This document shows positions 6,665 to 14,275 of a stretch of DNA of 24,919 nucleotides, in pieces. The DNA lies in the IMG/VR virus record IMGVR_UViG_3300013093_000259, positions 1 through 24,919 of that record, one strand, 5' to 3'. Source of the stretch: a virus. The notes under the pieces were generated by a model that was not told the DNA's origin, ran no database searches, and worked only from the letters and a program-made list of their open reading frames with translations. The position numbers and the translations under genes are program-made. Each line of letters starts with the position of its first letter. The stretch's first letter is position 1.

Positions 6665-8095
6665 TTAACCCTGTACGAATGTTATGCCGGTTGAGGATAC
6701 ATAATAGTACCCCTCTGGATCTCCAACAACTATGCCAGTTCCAGAGATTGGAGCAACAATCACGCCGTTAATAGTTATTGAAAATGCTATATGCGTAATT
6801 AACTGTGTTGGCAATATTGATATGACAGCCTCTTGAAAAAGATACTGCATCTCGTATTCATTGATTGTTTGCCCTGGACCCAAATTATTTATGTACGCCT
6901 GCAATGGGGCGGCAGCAAGAGCAGCTATGGTTGCATTTGTGATAATTGTTGATGAACTTGTATTCCAAGTCACGGCAACTGTAACTGGCTGCTGAATAGG
7001 GATCACATAAGGAACATTGTAGGAATCAGGCGTATTGTAAATTGTTACTACATTGTTTCTTGGAATAGTCACCGATGTAGAACTTGTAGAAACAATTCCA
7101 CCGCTAGTATAGCTTCCGGTAAACGTATTGCTTACGGTAAATGAATAAGGGGTTGGCAATGCGGTAATTGTTAGAGCAACCCCGTTGATTCCTGACAAAC
7201 CAACAACCCCAGTAACGTAAACCGTTTCGCCAATCGTGAAATTGGTCACAAGATTAGTTGTAATCGTGTGTGCAACTATGTTTTGCACAAGCATAGTGCT
7301 TCCACATAGAACCCCAGGATCTCCGCATGAAGTCCAGATAGCATTAGCCACTTCGTAAGGATCGCCTCCACCAACAATAACTTCCCATCTTGGGGGAACA
7401 TAGTATGAGTTTTGTCTGATACTAATCAGGTTCTGAACAACGCCAGAAACATTTTGCAGCGCTGCCTTAATTGCTGGGATCATTCCTATTGATGATACTA
7501 GACCGGCCTGTAATACTTGATCTCTATAGTTTGATGCCGATTGGGATGCCGTGCTAGGTATGCCGGGAGATGGATTGGCTACCGTTAGCGTTACGCCAGA
7601 TGGAATTGATGATGTTATAACATTAACGCTATATGCTGGAACGCCCCATGATCCAGATACCGTTGCTATGCAATAAATAATTGCGCTATCTCCGCCAGAA
7701 CTGATTACTCCAGCATCCTGAGTGATGTATGAATAAACGCCATCTGAAACAATGACGCCTTGAGGAATCACATACCCAGGAGTTCCGCTGAACACAACAT
7801 ATACAGAAGTGTTAAATCCTACTCCTTGCTGAACTCCATATACGTTTCCAAGCAATGTAAGAAGGTATTCGTTGGCGGCATATGGAGAAACGCTTGCTAT
7901 GGTTTCAATCTGTGCTTGCTGGCAAAGATAGACCGCAGCCGTATCAGTGCTTGCAATGTCCTCAATCAATGTTCCAGGCAGATTGGCAACAAGCCCTGGG
8001 CTTAATGCGGTAGCAGAAGCGATGATATCTGTATTTATCTCCTGAAGAGTTTGGCCAACTGCGCCAGAAGAGGCGATTGTTATGGATACGGTCAT
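6665..8095 (-). CDS. Baseplate J-like wedge protein with inserted beta domain
   Basis: This 476-residue main wedge subunit connects the hub to the fibres. The N-terminal LVANLPGTLIEDIAS motif (residues 35-49), the PGYVIPQGVIVSDG stretch (about 106-119) and the NYRDQVLQAGLVSSIGMIPAIKAAL segment fit the baseplate J family. Between the conserved VIVGGGDPYEVANAIW (about 239-254) and the later part (PVTVAVTW, about 370) lies an insert at about 270-340. It is rich in Thr/Val with FTIGETVYVTGVVGLSGING and FTGSYTSGG, much like the insert in the sheath. Without it the length would be near 400. The start overlaps the gp25-like stop (ATGA). Confidence 0.88.
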   Translation of the reverse strand: MTVSITIASSGAVGQTLQEINTDIIASATALSPGLVANLPGTLIEDIASTDTAAVYLCQQAQIETIASVSPYAANEYLLTLLGNVYGVQQGVGFNTSVYVVFSGTPGYVIPQGVIVSDGVYSYITQDAGVISSGGDSAIIYCIATVSGSWGVPAYSVNVITSSIPSGVTLTVANPSPGIPSTASQSASNYRDQVLQAGLVSSIGMIPAIKAALQNVSGVVQNLISIRQNSYYVPPRWEVIVGGGDPYEVANAIWTSCGDPGVLCGSTMLVQNIVAHTITTNLVTNFTIGETVYVTGVVGLSGINGVALTITALPTPYSFTVSNTFTGSYTSGGIVSTSSTSVTIPRNNVVTIYNTPDSYNVPYVIPIQQPVTVAVTWNTSSSTIITNATIAALAAAPLQAYINNLGPGQTINEYEMQYLFQEAVISILPTQLITHIAFSITINGVIVAPISGTGIVVGDPEGYYYVSSTGITFVQG

Positions 8096-8535
8096 ATAGC
8101 TACCTTTGCTGTAAGGATTGCCCCAGAATTTGCAACTGCGGTGACATTGTACACCGGATAAACTGACTTATCCGTATCAGTGTTTGTCGTTGGTATTATT
8201 GATAAGGCTATGAAATTTGGAGCATATAACTGCTGCATGTAATACACGTTTGCAGTTGGATAAACTTGACTCTGAACGGCCTGTATTGATGGTACGCCAT
8301 ATTGAGCATAGAACGGTGATTCACCAGGTTGCAACTGAAGAACCTGACAGAAAGCAGTCAACATGACTTCATCATTATAGCCGTTGGCATCTGTATCAAC
8401 TTCCACCCAAGAATAGGGCCTAGTCGTGTCGTTCGTGCTATATGCCCATGTATTAGTGTCATCGCCAAATGGGGTTGCCACCTCAGACCAATAAACGCCT
8501 GTTTTTACAGAAGATACCCTTCCCCAGACTCGCAT
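8092..8535 (-). CDS. Baseplate wedge protein, gp25-like
   Basis: This 147-residue protein sits between the spike and the baseplate J-like protein, the fixed place of gp25-like wedge subunits that start sheath assembly. LQLQPGESPFYAQYGVP at about residues 68-84 is a conserved-looking element of this class. The N-terminal part (WGRVSSVKTGVYWSEV, then WAYSTNDTTRPYSWVEVDTD) is beta-rich. The length is normal. GGGG is the only purine-rich run ahead of the ATG, and its stop overlaps the next start (ATGA), indicating coupling. Confidence 0.75.
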   Translation of the reverse strand: MRVWGRVSSVKTGVYWSEVATPFGDDTNTWAYSTNDTTRPYSWVEVDTDANGYNDEVMLTAFCQVLQLQPGESPFYAQYGVPSIQAVQSQVYPTANVYYMQQLYAPNFIALSIIPTTNTDTDKSVYPVYNVTAVANSGAILTAKVAI

Positions 8536-8536
8536 A

Positions 8537-9187
8537 TTATGTTACCCCGCCAGTATTGCTTCCACCTGTTGATACACCGCCATGATGGTGCGATAGGAAG
8601 TCTTTACCCATTATCATCACTGATGTTCCTTCTATATCAATTGCTCCGTTATGGTCAATCTGTATATACGAAGATCCGCTTTGAAGCTTGATTCCTGTTG
8701 GAGCTATTGTAACAACACTGTTGCTATTATCATCTCTAATTATGGCTCCTTCAGGTCCAACAACAATTACCGCTTGAGCATTGTCGCTTACTGCCATACT
8801 TGCTTGCATAATGGGCAAAAATGCAAGTGTAGGCCCAAGATTTCCAGATGATGTTAATGATGCCTGACCAGAAGTAAGCCCAGATATATTCTTTGTGTCA
8901 GTGTTAATGCTGATTGTTATTCCGGCATCTCCTTTTTGGATTGGATATCGTATATATCTCCATCCAATCACAGGAACAATAATGTTAGGAAATGGGGTGG
9001 CTAATCCGCTAATTTCAAAGTTAACCTGAACAAATCCATCAATTGTTTTTCCGTCAGCGTCTTTAACCACATCCACAACCGTGCAAGGAAGCTCCCATCC
9101 TGAGTTCTGTGAATTTGCTTCAGCGGCATATCTAGCTATCTGAGCAAGATTTTGCGCGGTTTGGACTTTTTTGGTTATATCATTCAT
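8537..9187 (-). CDS. Baseplate central spike protein (Gp138/gpV-like)
   Basis: This 216-residue protein is the membrane-piercing spike below the hub. Residues about 25-110 form an OB-fold-like N-terminal domain (CTVVDVVKDADGKTIDGFVQV onward). The middle has repeating beta strands (IRDDNSNSVVTIAPTG, IKLQSGSSYIQIDHNG, AIDIEGTSVMI) typical of a triple beta-helix. The tip carries H200-H201-H202-GG followed by STGGSNTGG, like the His-x-His metal-binding tips of spikes. I place the start at the ATG at 9187, which overlaps the previous stop (ATGA). A longer frame from 9247 would run 60 bases into the upstream gene and is less likely. Confidence 0.85.
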   Translation of the reverse strand: MNDITKKVQTAQNLAQIARYAAEANSQNSGWELPCTVVDVVKDADGKTIDGFVQVNFEISGLATPFPNIIVPVIGWRYIRYPIQKGDAGITISINTDTKNISGLTSGQASLTSSGNLGPTLAFLPIMQASMAVSDNAQAVIVVGPEGAIIRDDNSNSVVTIAPTGIKLQSGSSYIQIDHNGAIDIEGTSVMIMGKDFLSHHHGGVSTGGSNTGGVT

Positions 9188-9438
9188 GGAAGAATCACAA
9201 CACTTTGATTTATAGACGAATACGTCATTGTCGATGTTGTAAACCAACCTTTGAGCAAATTTGGAAGCCCAGGCACTAGCGGCATATTTACTACGGTATT
9301 TCCGGAAATATCAGATATCAGAAAATAATATCTTTGGCCAAAGGTTTGATAGTAAATTGTTAAAGTGTAGGTTTGATCATCTAGTTGAGCGCTAGATACA
9401 ATCTGAGATGAGATAACATCAGGAACATTGATTATCAT
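9184..9438 (-). CDS. Baseplate plug-like protein (Pam3 gp18-type)
   Basis: This 84-residue beta-rich protein resembles the small plug domain named from the cyanophage Pam3 baseplate (gp18). It shows the pattern of an early polar strand, QTYTLTIYYQTFGQRYYFLI, ISDISGNTVVNMPLV and GLPNLLKGWF. The plug sits in the tube and baseplate centre. Position supports this: it lies between the hub-proximal protein and the spike. Its stop overlaps the spike start (ATGA), so they are probably translated together. Confidence 0.7.
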   Translation of the reverse strand: MIINVPDVISSQIVSSAQLDDQTYTLTIYYQTFGQRYYFLISDISGNTVVNMPLVPGLPNLLKGWFTTSTMTYSSINQSVVILP

Positions 9439-9440
9439 AA

Positions 9441-10118
9441 TTAGCCTATTACCACTTCATTCGGGGCCGTTCCGCCACTAGAAAGCAATCCAAATATTGG
9501 ACTAAGGGCTGATGGCGTTGGGCTATCAAGCAATGGTTGCATAAAATCAAGCTGATATGCCCATTGAGCCTGTAAAGTTTCCTCTGTAGAAACGTCCGTC
9601 ATTCCAAGTAGCAGGCATCCAGTATATACATAGGCAGGAGTGATTACCGTAAATGTTCCGCCCGCCTGTATGTGATTTTGCAAAGTAGACTGAACTAAAG
9701 ACATTATTCCTAGCTTTATGCCAGACAATGAGGTGGCTGAAGTAGCTGGGCAATACATCAACATTGACACGGTCAAAGGTTCTTGTATTGATGCATTGGC
9801 TGCAATCTGTTGATTGTAGAATGGGTATTGGCCAACTTGATATTTTGCCAGAGTTGATCCAGGCAATGGCTTGTAGTTAGCAAAAGATTGGCTTAATACT
9901 CCAGTTCCTGATAGCTGTTGAATTCCTCCAACAACAGTGTTTAACGCTTCAGTAAACAAGCTTAAAGGAATGCCGCCCTGAACAAATGATGGCAACGAAT
10001 TTCCGGTAACACCATTGATACCGCTCCACAGAGATGTTGCAATCCCGTTGGTTAAGATTATGGGGGAAGTCTGGAATACGGCCCCAGCTACACCAGAAAA
10101 TATTCCTCCAACACTCAT
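9441..10118 (-). CDS. Baseplate/tube-tip structural protein
   Basis: This 225-residue protein lies between the hub and the plug-like protein. The N-terminal 80 residues are rich in Gly, Ser, Val and Leu with amphipathic helices (MSVGGIFSGVAGAVFQ). The C-terminal half is beta-rich (GTFTVITPAYVYTGCLLLGMTDVS) and ends in a Gly/Ser tail. It carries the best ribosome binding site of the tail block (AAGGAGG, 6 bases from the ATG). Minimal contractile baseplates have a small ring protein at this place that joins the tube to the hub; this is the most likely role. No family signature is certain. Confidence 0.7.
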   Translation of the reverse strand: MSVGGIFSGVAGAVFQTSPIILTNGIATSLWSGINGVTGNSLPSFVQGGIPLSLFTEALNTVVGGIQQLSGTGVLSQSFANYKPLPGSTLAKYQVGQYPFYNQQIAANASIQEPLTVSMLMYCPATSATSLSGIKLGIMSLVQSTLQNHIQAGGTFTVITPAYVYTGCLLLGMTDVSTEETLQAQWAYQLDFMQPLLDSPTPSALSPIFGLLSSGGTAPNEVVIG

Positions 10119-10121
10119 TTC

Positions 10122-11282
10122 TTATCCTCCTTTTATGGAACTTGCGGGAATGTATGCAAGATTTGCAACGGTCACCCATCCTTGGTAACTGGCATCCCGA
10201 AATTTACCCATATGCGTAACTCTCTGAACTTTAAGTATTTGATTCCTAATGTTTATGCTTTTATAGGCGTTGGCTGCCTTATTTGCATTTGTAACAATAA
10301 ATCTGTTATCTATATTGATCCGTATGCCCATTCCATTTGGGGCTATATTAGCATTTAATGGATGAACAGTCTGAATCTCTAAAGCACCGTTGTTATAGGT
10401 GATTGTAGGTTGGCCAATTATGTTGGTTGATGGTATATCTAAAACAGATGTAACATTTGGATTGTTGGAGTCCAGAATGTAAATATTGTTATCCTTTAAA
10501 ACCATTGACAGTCCGTAAAGGTATTTATTCTGACCGCTGTTCAGCTGCTCTGATGTTATTTGTCTTAAGTAGACTCCAAAATCAGTAAGATCACTTCCCT
10601 GCCATTCGTATAGCTTGTTTGTTGGCAGATTCCTTAAATCTTTATCTCCTGGTGCCACCATGAATATAACGTCTTTAATCACACTATTTTCAGAGACAAA
10701 TGTGTTCCTAAGTGCTTGACCGAGCGTCTGCGCTGCAACCGTAAGATTTTCTGTATTTAAAGCCTGAAAAGGGCCGTTTGGCGCCCACAAGAAATGATAG
10801 GTTGTTGTTTGATTATCGATTGATAGCAATCCAGATGAAGATATTGATGGGCCTATATAGAAATCAAGCGCTCTATCTCCGGCCATCCAGTTGGCAAAGC
10901 TCATAAATACAGTTCCAGATCCTATTGGCTTAAGCTGATTTATGTTTGCACTTGTTACCGTTTTAAATCCTGATCGATCATCATCACTAAAGCCAGCCCA
11001 TATAATTACATTTAATCCTTGAAATGCTGCGGCATTATCAATGGCTTCAATTGGAGGATTGTAGATTCTAAGAAATCCATTGGGTATTGCCTGATCTATC
11101 GGCCCAAACTCTACATGAAACTCTATTTCAAAAGCCCCGCCATTATTTTTTCGATCAGAATTAAAAAAAGAATCTATTGATGAAGTGGGATTTTTATAAG
11201 ACGTAAAAAGAAGATATTTGGCTATGCTTGACGGAACCGTTTGCCCTTTCTGCGCCTGAAACTGAATTCTGTAGTATCGCAT
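10122..11282 (-). CDS. Baseplate hub protein candidate (gp27-like)
   Basis: This 386-residue protein follows the tape measure, where contractile phages encode the hub that ends the tube and holds the spike. The sequence has alternating beta strands and conserved-looking FEIEFHVEFGP, FLRIYNPPIEAI and NVIIWAGFSDDD segments near the N-terminus (residues 50-105). The later YGLSMVLKDNNIYILDSN and WVTVANLAYIP stretches resemble the domain order of phage hub proteins. There is no signal peptide, and the length fits. It starts at an ATG that overlaps the tape measure stop. A hub role is inferred from position and pattern; a catalytic domain is not visible. Confidence 0.7.
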   Translation of the reverse strand: MRYYRIQFQAQKGQTVPSSIAKYLLFTSYKNPTSSIDSFFNSDRKNNGGAFEIEFHVEFGPIDQAIPNGFLRIYNPPIEAIDNAAAFQGLNVIIWAGFSDDDRSGFKTVTSANINQLKPIGSGTVFMSFANWMAGDRALDFYIGPSISSSGLLSIDNQTTTYHFLWAPNGPFQALNTENLTVAAQTLGQALRNTFVSENSVIKDVIFMVAPGDKDLRNLPTNKLYEWQGSDLTDFGVYLRQITSEQLNSGQNKYLYGLSMVLKDNNIYILDSNNPNVTSVLDIPSTNIIGQPTITYNNGALEIQTVHPLNANIAPNGMGIRINIDNRFIVTNANKAANAYKSINIRNQILKVQRVTHMGKFRDASYQGWVTVANLAYIPASSIKGG

Positions 11283-13132
11283 TAGGCGTACACATTCCTG
11301 GCTGCGGTCCCAAACCCAGACCCGCCAAATGGTGCGCCCCCCGTTGCACCAGGCACTCTAACAACCTGAACATTCATATTTGATGATGCTTGAGCGTTGC
11401 TGAATTCTACGCGAACACCTTGTGGTCTTTGGTTGGCTATTCTGCTAAGAACCCTGACAAGCATGTCAGACTCTCCGCCCATCTCATTTCCATAAGACAT
11501 TTTCTTGTTAGCGCCTACATTGGATTGGCTTTGAACGCCCATAGAATCCATTAAATACTTGATCAAATCAGCTGCAAACTCTCTTTCTTGCTCATCATTA
11601 ATTGAATAGACCTCGCCAATGCCTTTGGCTGCATCCACAACCCCTTTATCAGCAGCCCTTTGGACGTCCCACCAATCGCCTATCCAATTAAACGCTTCAT
11701 GCAATTTAATGACGGTTTTTACCAATGACTCTAAAGCCAATACTAAATTTTCACCAAGAACGGTTACCCGCTCAACCCATCTGGCAAATTTTTCCATGTT
11801 TTCTTTTGTGCCAAATGCTTTCGCTATTTGATTTATGCCATCCGTAATTTGGTTGATTAGCTTTGTGAATACTTCATCAGAAGTAAGTGTGGTCATTATT
11901 CCCATGAATGTCTGACCTAGCTTTTCTAGTGAAGCAAAGTTTCTAATCATGGCCTTGCCAAACATAGTTTCAATGTCGGTCAGGCCATATTCAAACTTTC
12001 GTACAAATTGACGGATCTTGTTTTCGTCTTCTTCACCAATTTCCCTTTTACGGGAGGTATATTCTTTTTCTCTTTCTCCAATCTCTTCTGTTGAGGTCTG
12101 GGCAAGAGTTCTAAACTTTTCCATAGATACGCCGGTATCTTGGATGCCATACATTTTGTAGGCTTGCTCAAGGTTACCCGCATTCTGTTTCGCAATGCTT
12201 TGAATGAACTTAGTGGCTTCTATGGCCTGAACATCCATTGGTTCAGTACCCTTCATTCCCTTTTCTTGCTTGAAGTAGTTATAGAAGACGTTAGTAGGAT
12301 CTTGCCTCATGCTGGCAAGCCCTTTTAATAGCTCATCTGTGTCTACAACTTGACCAAAGGCAGCCTTTAAGTATTTAGGCGTTTGTACGTCTACGCCTAC
12401 GCTACGAGATATGCCCATGTCGTGGACAAGCTTTTCGCTCAAAGCAGTAATTGCAAGAACGCTTTTCATCCACCATGATCCTATCTTTTCTAGGATACCA
12501 ATGAATTTTTGCAGAGCGGTATAAGCGCCTTTTATGATCGTAGTGAAGAATTTCAGCGAAGAAGTAGCACGTTTTGACTCTTCCTTCTTCTGGTTGTCCT
12601 CTTCAGAGGCTCCATCGCCAACAATAGGAGGTTGAACTGCCTCCCCTTCTGGTTGCTCCCTTAAGTGGGCGGGAGTATATAGGCTGGTAAGTTTTCCTGG
12701 GTCATATTCTGTTGATCTACCTAGCATTGATTGCTTTTGTTGATTCTCAAAATACTTTTTGGCTTCTACTTGCTTCTTAAGGGCATCGCTTGCCTCTTTG
12801 TCGGCCTTTTTCTTATCTTCACGCTCTTTTTTATCAAGAAGCCTTTGATCACGAGCCATTAATCTGTCTCGTTCTTTCTTTCTTCTTTCGTCTTCTTTTT
12901 CGCGCTTAATACGGTCGCGCTCTGGCTGAGAGGCTTCTCTAGCCTCCGCAGCCCTTTCACGAGCTAATTTCTGAGATTCAGCAAGGGCTATCTTCCTTTC
13001 ATACTCTTGCTCATAGATTTCCTTGAGTTGAGCATTTAGCCTTGCTATAGATTCAACTGTTTTACCGAGGTTTTGTGTAGCAGATACAAGCTGTTCAACG
13101 CCGTCAAGTTTGATCTCTAAGATGTCGGTCAT
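11282..13132 (-). CDS. Tape measure protein
   Basis: This 616-residue protein is encoded right after the chaperones and before the hub. Residues about 30-135 are a long, highly charged coiled coil full of Arg/Lys/Glu. A Pro-rich break follows at 155-175, then a hydrophobic stretch at 193-232 (FFTTIIKGAYTALQKFIGI onward) that may be the membrane-inserting part. Helical segments follow to about 530, and a glycine-rich C-terminus ends it. At roughly 0.15 nm per residue it would set a tail of about 90 nm, short for a myovirus. GAGG lies 11 bases before the ATG. The stop overlaps the hub start (TAATG). Confidence 0.85.
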   Translation of the reverse strand: MTDILEIKLDGVEQLVSATQNLGKTVESIARLNAQLKEIYEQEYERKIALAESQKLARERAAEAREASQPERDRIKREKEDERRKKERDRLMARDQRLLDKKEREDKKKADKEASDALKKQVEAKKYFENQQKQSMLGRSTEYDPGKLTSLYTPAHLREQPEGEAVQPPIVGDGASEEDNQKKEESKRATSSLKFFTTIIKGAYTALQKFIGILEKIGSWWMKSVLAITALSEKLVHDMGISRSVGVDVQTPKYLKAAFGQVVDTDELLKGLASMRQDPTNVFYNYFKQEKGMKGTEPMDVQAIEATKFIQSIAKQNAGNLEQAYKMYGIQDTGVSMEKFRTLAQTSTEEIGEREKEYTSRKREIGEEDENKIRQFVRKFEYGLTDIETMFGKAMIRNFASLEKLGQTFMGIMTTLTSDEVFTKLINQITDGINQIAKAFGTKENMEKFARWVERVTVLGENLVLALESLVKTVIKLHEAFNWIGDWWDVQRAADKGVVDAAKGIGEVYSINDEQEREFAADLIKYLMDSMGVQSQSNVGANKKMSYGNEMGGESDMLVRVLSRIANQRPQGVRVEFSNAQASSNMNVQVVRVPGATGGAPFGGSGFGTAARNVYA

Positions 13133-13367
13133 GGGCCTGTTCCTCTACATAAATCCGCACACATTCCATTATATAGGAGATGATGTGGCCATAGTGCCAG
13201 TATGTTCTTTTGTGCCTGAGATCGTCTTTAAAGCTTCGTTCGCCATAGAACTCTGCGATAAAATTTCCTGCACGGTCGTTGTTTTCAGTTCCAAGCCCAA
13301 AAGATACGAGATCGATGGAATCCATTCCTTTTTCTGAGTTGGCGGTACAAACAGTTGCCATGTATAG
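13104..13367 (-). CDS. Frameshift extension of tail assembly chaperone (G-T type)
   Basis: After a -1 slip at 13367 translation would continue for 87 residues to TGA 13106-13104, giving a 206-residue fusion (119 shared plus 87). The extension contains EFYGERSFKDDLRH and HYGHIISYIMECVRIYVEEQ, a mixed charged and helical sequence of the T-domain kind that binds tape measure protein. It overlaps the tape measure start by 29 bases. An independent start at the ATG 13361 would give 85 residues but has no ribosome binding site, which favours frameshifting. The fusion is unusually short, only 22 residues longer than the short form. Confidence 0.65.
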   Translation of the reverse strand, partial: LYMATVCTANSEKGMDSIDLVSFGLGTENNDRAGNFIAEFYGERSFKDDLRHKRTYWHYGHIISYIMECVRIYVEEQAHDRHLRDQT

Positions 13368-13723
13368 AAAAAAATCAGCCTATCGACAACCTCCTCTTTT
13401 ACATCCTCTTCAACATCGGAGAATTGCAGAAGAACAGAACTGCCACGAATTACGGTGGTGGCCCCAATAATTGTATTGATGACTTCTTCTATTTCATTTG
13501 CCTTGCCATGTTTTTCTGCGGCATCTCTCAGTATCATTGTTGCTACTGCAATAGATGCCTGAATGCCAGCCATTCCTTCTGAGGTCATGTCTCTATAGGC
13601 TGACATGAAAACGCGCCTGTTTGAGGCAAACAACTCGGTTGGAATTGGCACAGAATGCACGACAAACTCGCCTTTGCTATCCTCCATGTTGAGGATCAGG
13701 TTTAGGTCTTTATTTATCTTCAT
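13169..13723 (-). CDS. Tail assembly chaperone, short form
   Basis: This 184-residue protein lies between the tube and the tape measure, the fixed place of tail assembly chaperones, which coat the tape measure protein during tube growth. It is largely helical and acidic (HGKANEIEEVINTI, DVEEDVKEEVVDRLIFFYTWQLF), typical of these proteins. A second open frame (-1 relative) overlaps its end and runs into the tape measure start, matching the lambda G / G-T layout. The 0-frame tail after the slip site is 65 residues. The ATG at 13723 is preceded by GGGAG in the second CAGGGAGA copy. Confidence 0.85.
   Translation of the reverse strand: MKINKDLNLILNMEDSKGEFVVHSVPIPTELFASNRRVFMSAYRDMTSEGMAGIQASIAVATMILRDAAEKHGKANEIEEVINTIIGATTVIRGSSVLLQFSDVEEDVKEEVVDRLIFFYTWQLFVPPTQKKEWIPSISYLLGLELKTTTVQEILSQSSMANEALKTISGTKEHTGTMATSSPI
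13367..13373 (-). other. -1 ribosomal frameshift slippery site T TTT TTC
   Basis: Codons 117-119 of the chaperone read ATT TTT TTC, so the heptamer T TTT TTC is in register for a -1 slip. In the -1 frame a TAG lies just two codons upstream (before GCT GAT), and the frame is open from there to 13104. The slip site therefore lies right at the beginning of the open window. A weaker second possibility is G AAA AAG (13328-13334, codons 131-132). Both give the same product length. Confidence 0.65.
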
Positions 13724-13727
13724 AATT

Positions 13728-13813
13728 AATCTCCCTGATTTAAATCTCCCTGAAGTATGTGATGGGAAACCAGCAGGGAGACTGGCCTTTCGGAAGCGAT
13801 CCTACCCATCACA
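13728..13813 (-). promoter_or_regulatory. Structured leader with anti-Shine-Dalgarno loop, tail chaperone gene
   Basis: In the RNA sense (minus strand) a 9-bp outer stem (TGTGATGGG at 13813-13805 with CCCATCACA at 13766-13758) encloses a small CCAG/CTGG hairpin (13785-13782 and 13773-13770). Its 8-base loop is TCTCCCTG (13781-13774). Downstream, CAGGGAGA occurs twice (13752-13745 and 13737-13730), and the second copy is the ribosome binding site 6 bases before the chaperone ATG. The loop is the exact complement of both copies; allowing one G-U pair, the match extends to 10 bases. This geometry would let the loop hide the start site. Confidence 0.55.
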
Positions 13814-13821
13814 ATTCTACT

Positions 13822-14265
13822 TTATACTGGAACCCACAGATCGTTAGATACTGACCAGTAACCGCTGATCGTGATCTGGAACTCAGCCTGTTTACCAGCC
13901 ATGCTTACATCGCCTACATTCGTAATAACGCAGTTATAGAACGTGATCGATGGGAACTGATTGGTGTCCGACTGTACGGTAACCGTTCCAAGGCTTGGAG
14001 AATTCTGAATCTGACTAATCCATTGACCAGAAAGAGCCAAGCTTTTCAGTAAACTGATTCTGATCTGTGAAGGAACATAAGGTTCTTCAGAATTGATCGT
14101 AGAGGTCAGACCCATAAGCTGGGTAGCAACATTGCCTTGGAAAGATATAGAAATGCCTTCTGCCCCCAAATAGGAAGCAGTGACATTGAGATCCGTATAA
14201 CTAGGGATTGATACGTTAGCCCGAACTCTATTAAGAGGGCTAGGTATTAAGTTAGGGTTAGCCAT
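13822..14265 (-). CDS. Tail tube protein (DUF3277-like)
   Basis: This 147-residue protein is encoded immediately after the sheath, where contractile phages place the inner tube subunit. It is beta-rich, with no signal peptide, and has the alternating pattern of tube proteins: ISISFQGNVATQLMG early, then SQIRISLLKSLALSGQW, and a final AEFQITISGYWSVSNDLWVPV-like strand pair. The length is normal for a tube subunit. GGAG lies 8 bases upstream of the ATG. The 98-base spacer after its stop holds a structured RNA candidate that may limit read-through or control the following chaperone gene. Confidence 0.85.
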   Translation of the reverse strand: MANPNLIPSPLNRVRANVSIPSYTDLNVTASYLGAEGISISFQGNVATQLMGLTSTINSEEPYVPSQIRISLLKSLALSGQWISQIQNSPSLGTVTVQSDTNQFPSITFYNCVITNVGDVSMAGKQAEFQITISGYWSVSNDLWVPV

Positions 14266-14275
14266 TATTTACTCC

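Noticed and set aside
9188-9247. Longer spike protein from 9247
   Set aside because: The extra 20 residues overlap the plug-like gene by 60 bases; ATG 9187 makes the usual ATGA junction and opens with a typical start.
11282-13132. Tape measure might carry a lytic transglycosylase or peptidase domain
   Set aside because: No catalytic motif of such domains is visible; the protein is coiled coil, hydrophobic stretch and helices only.
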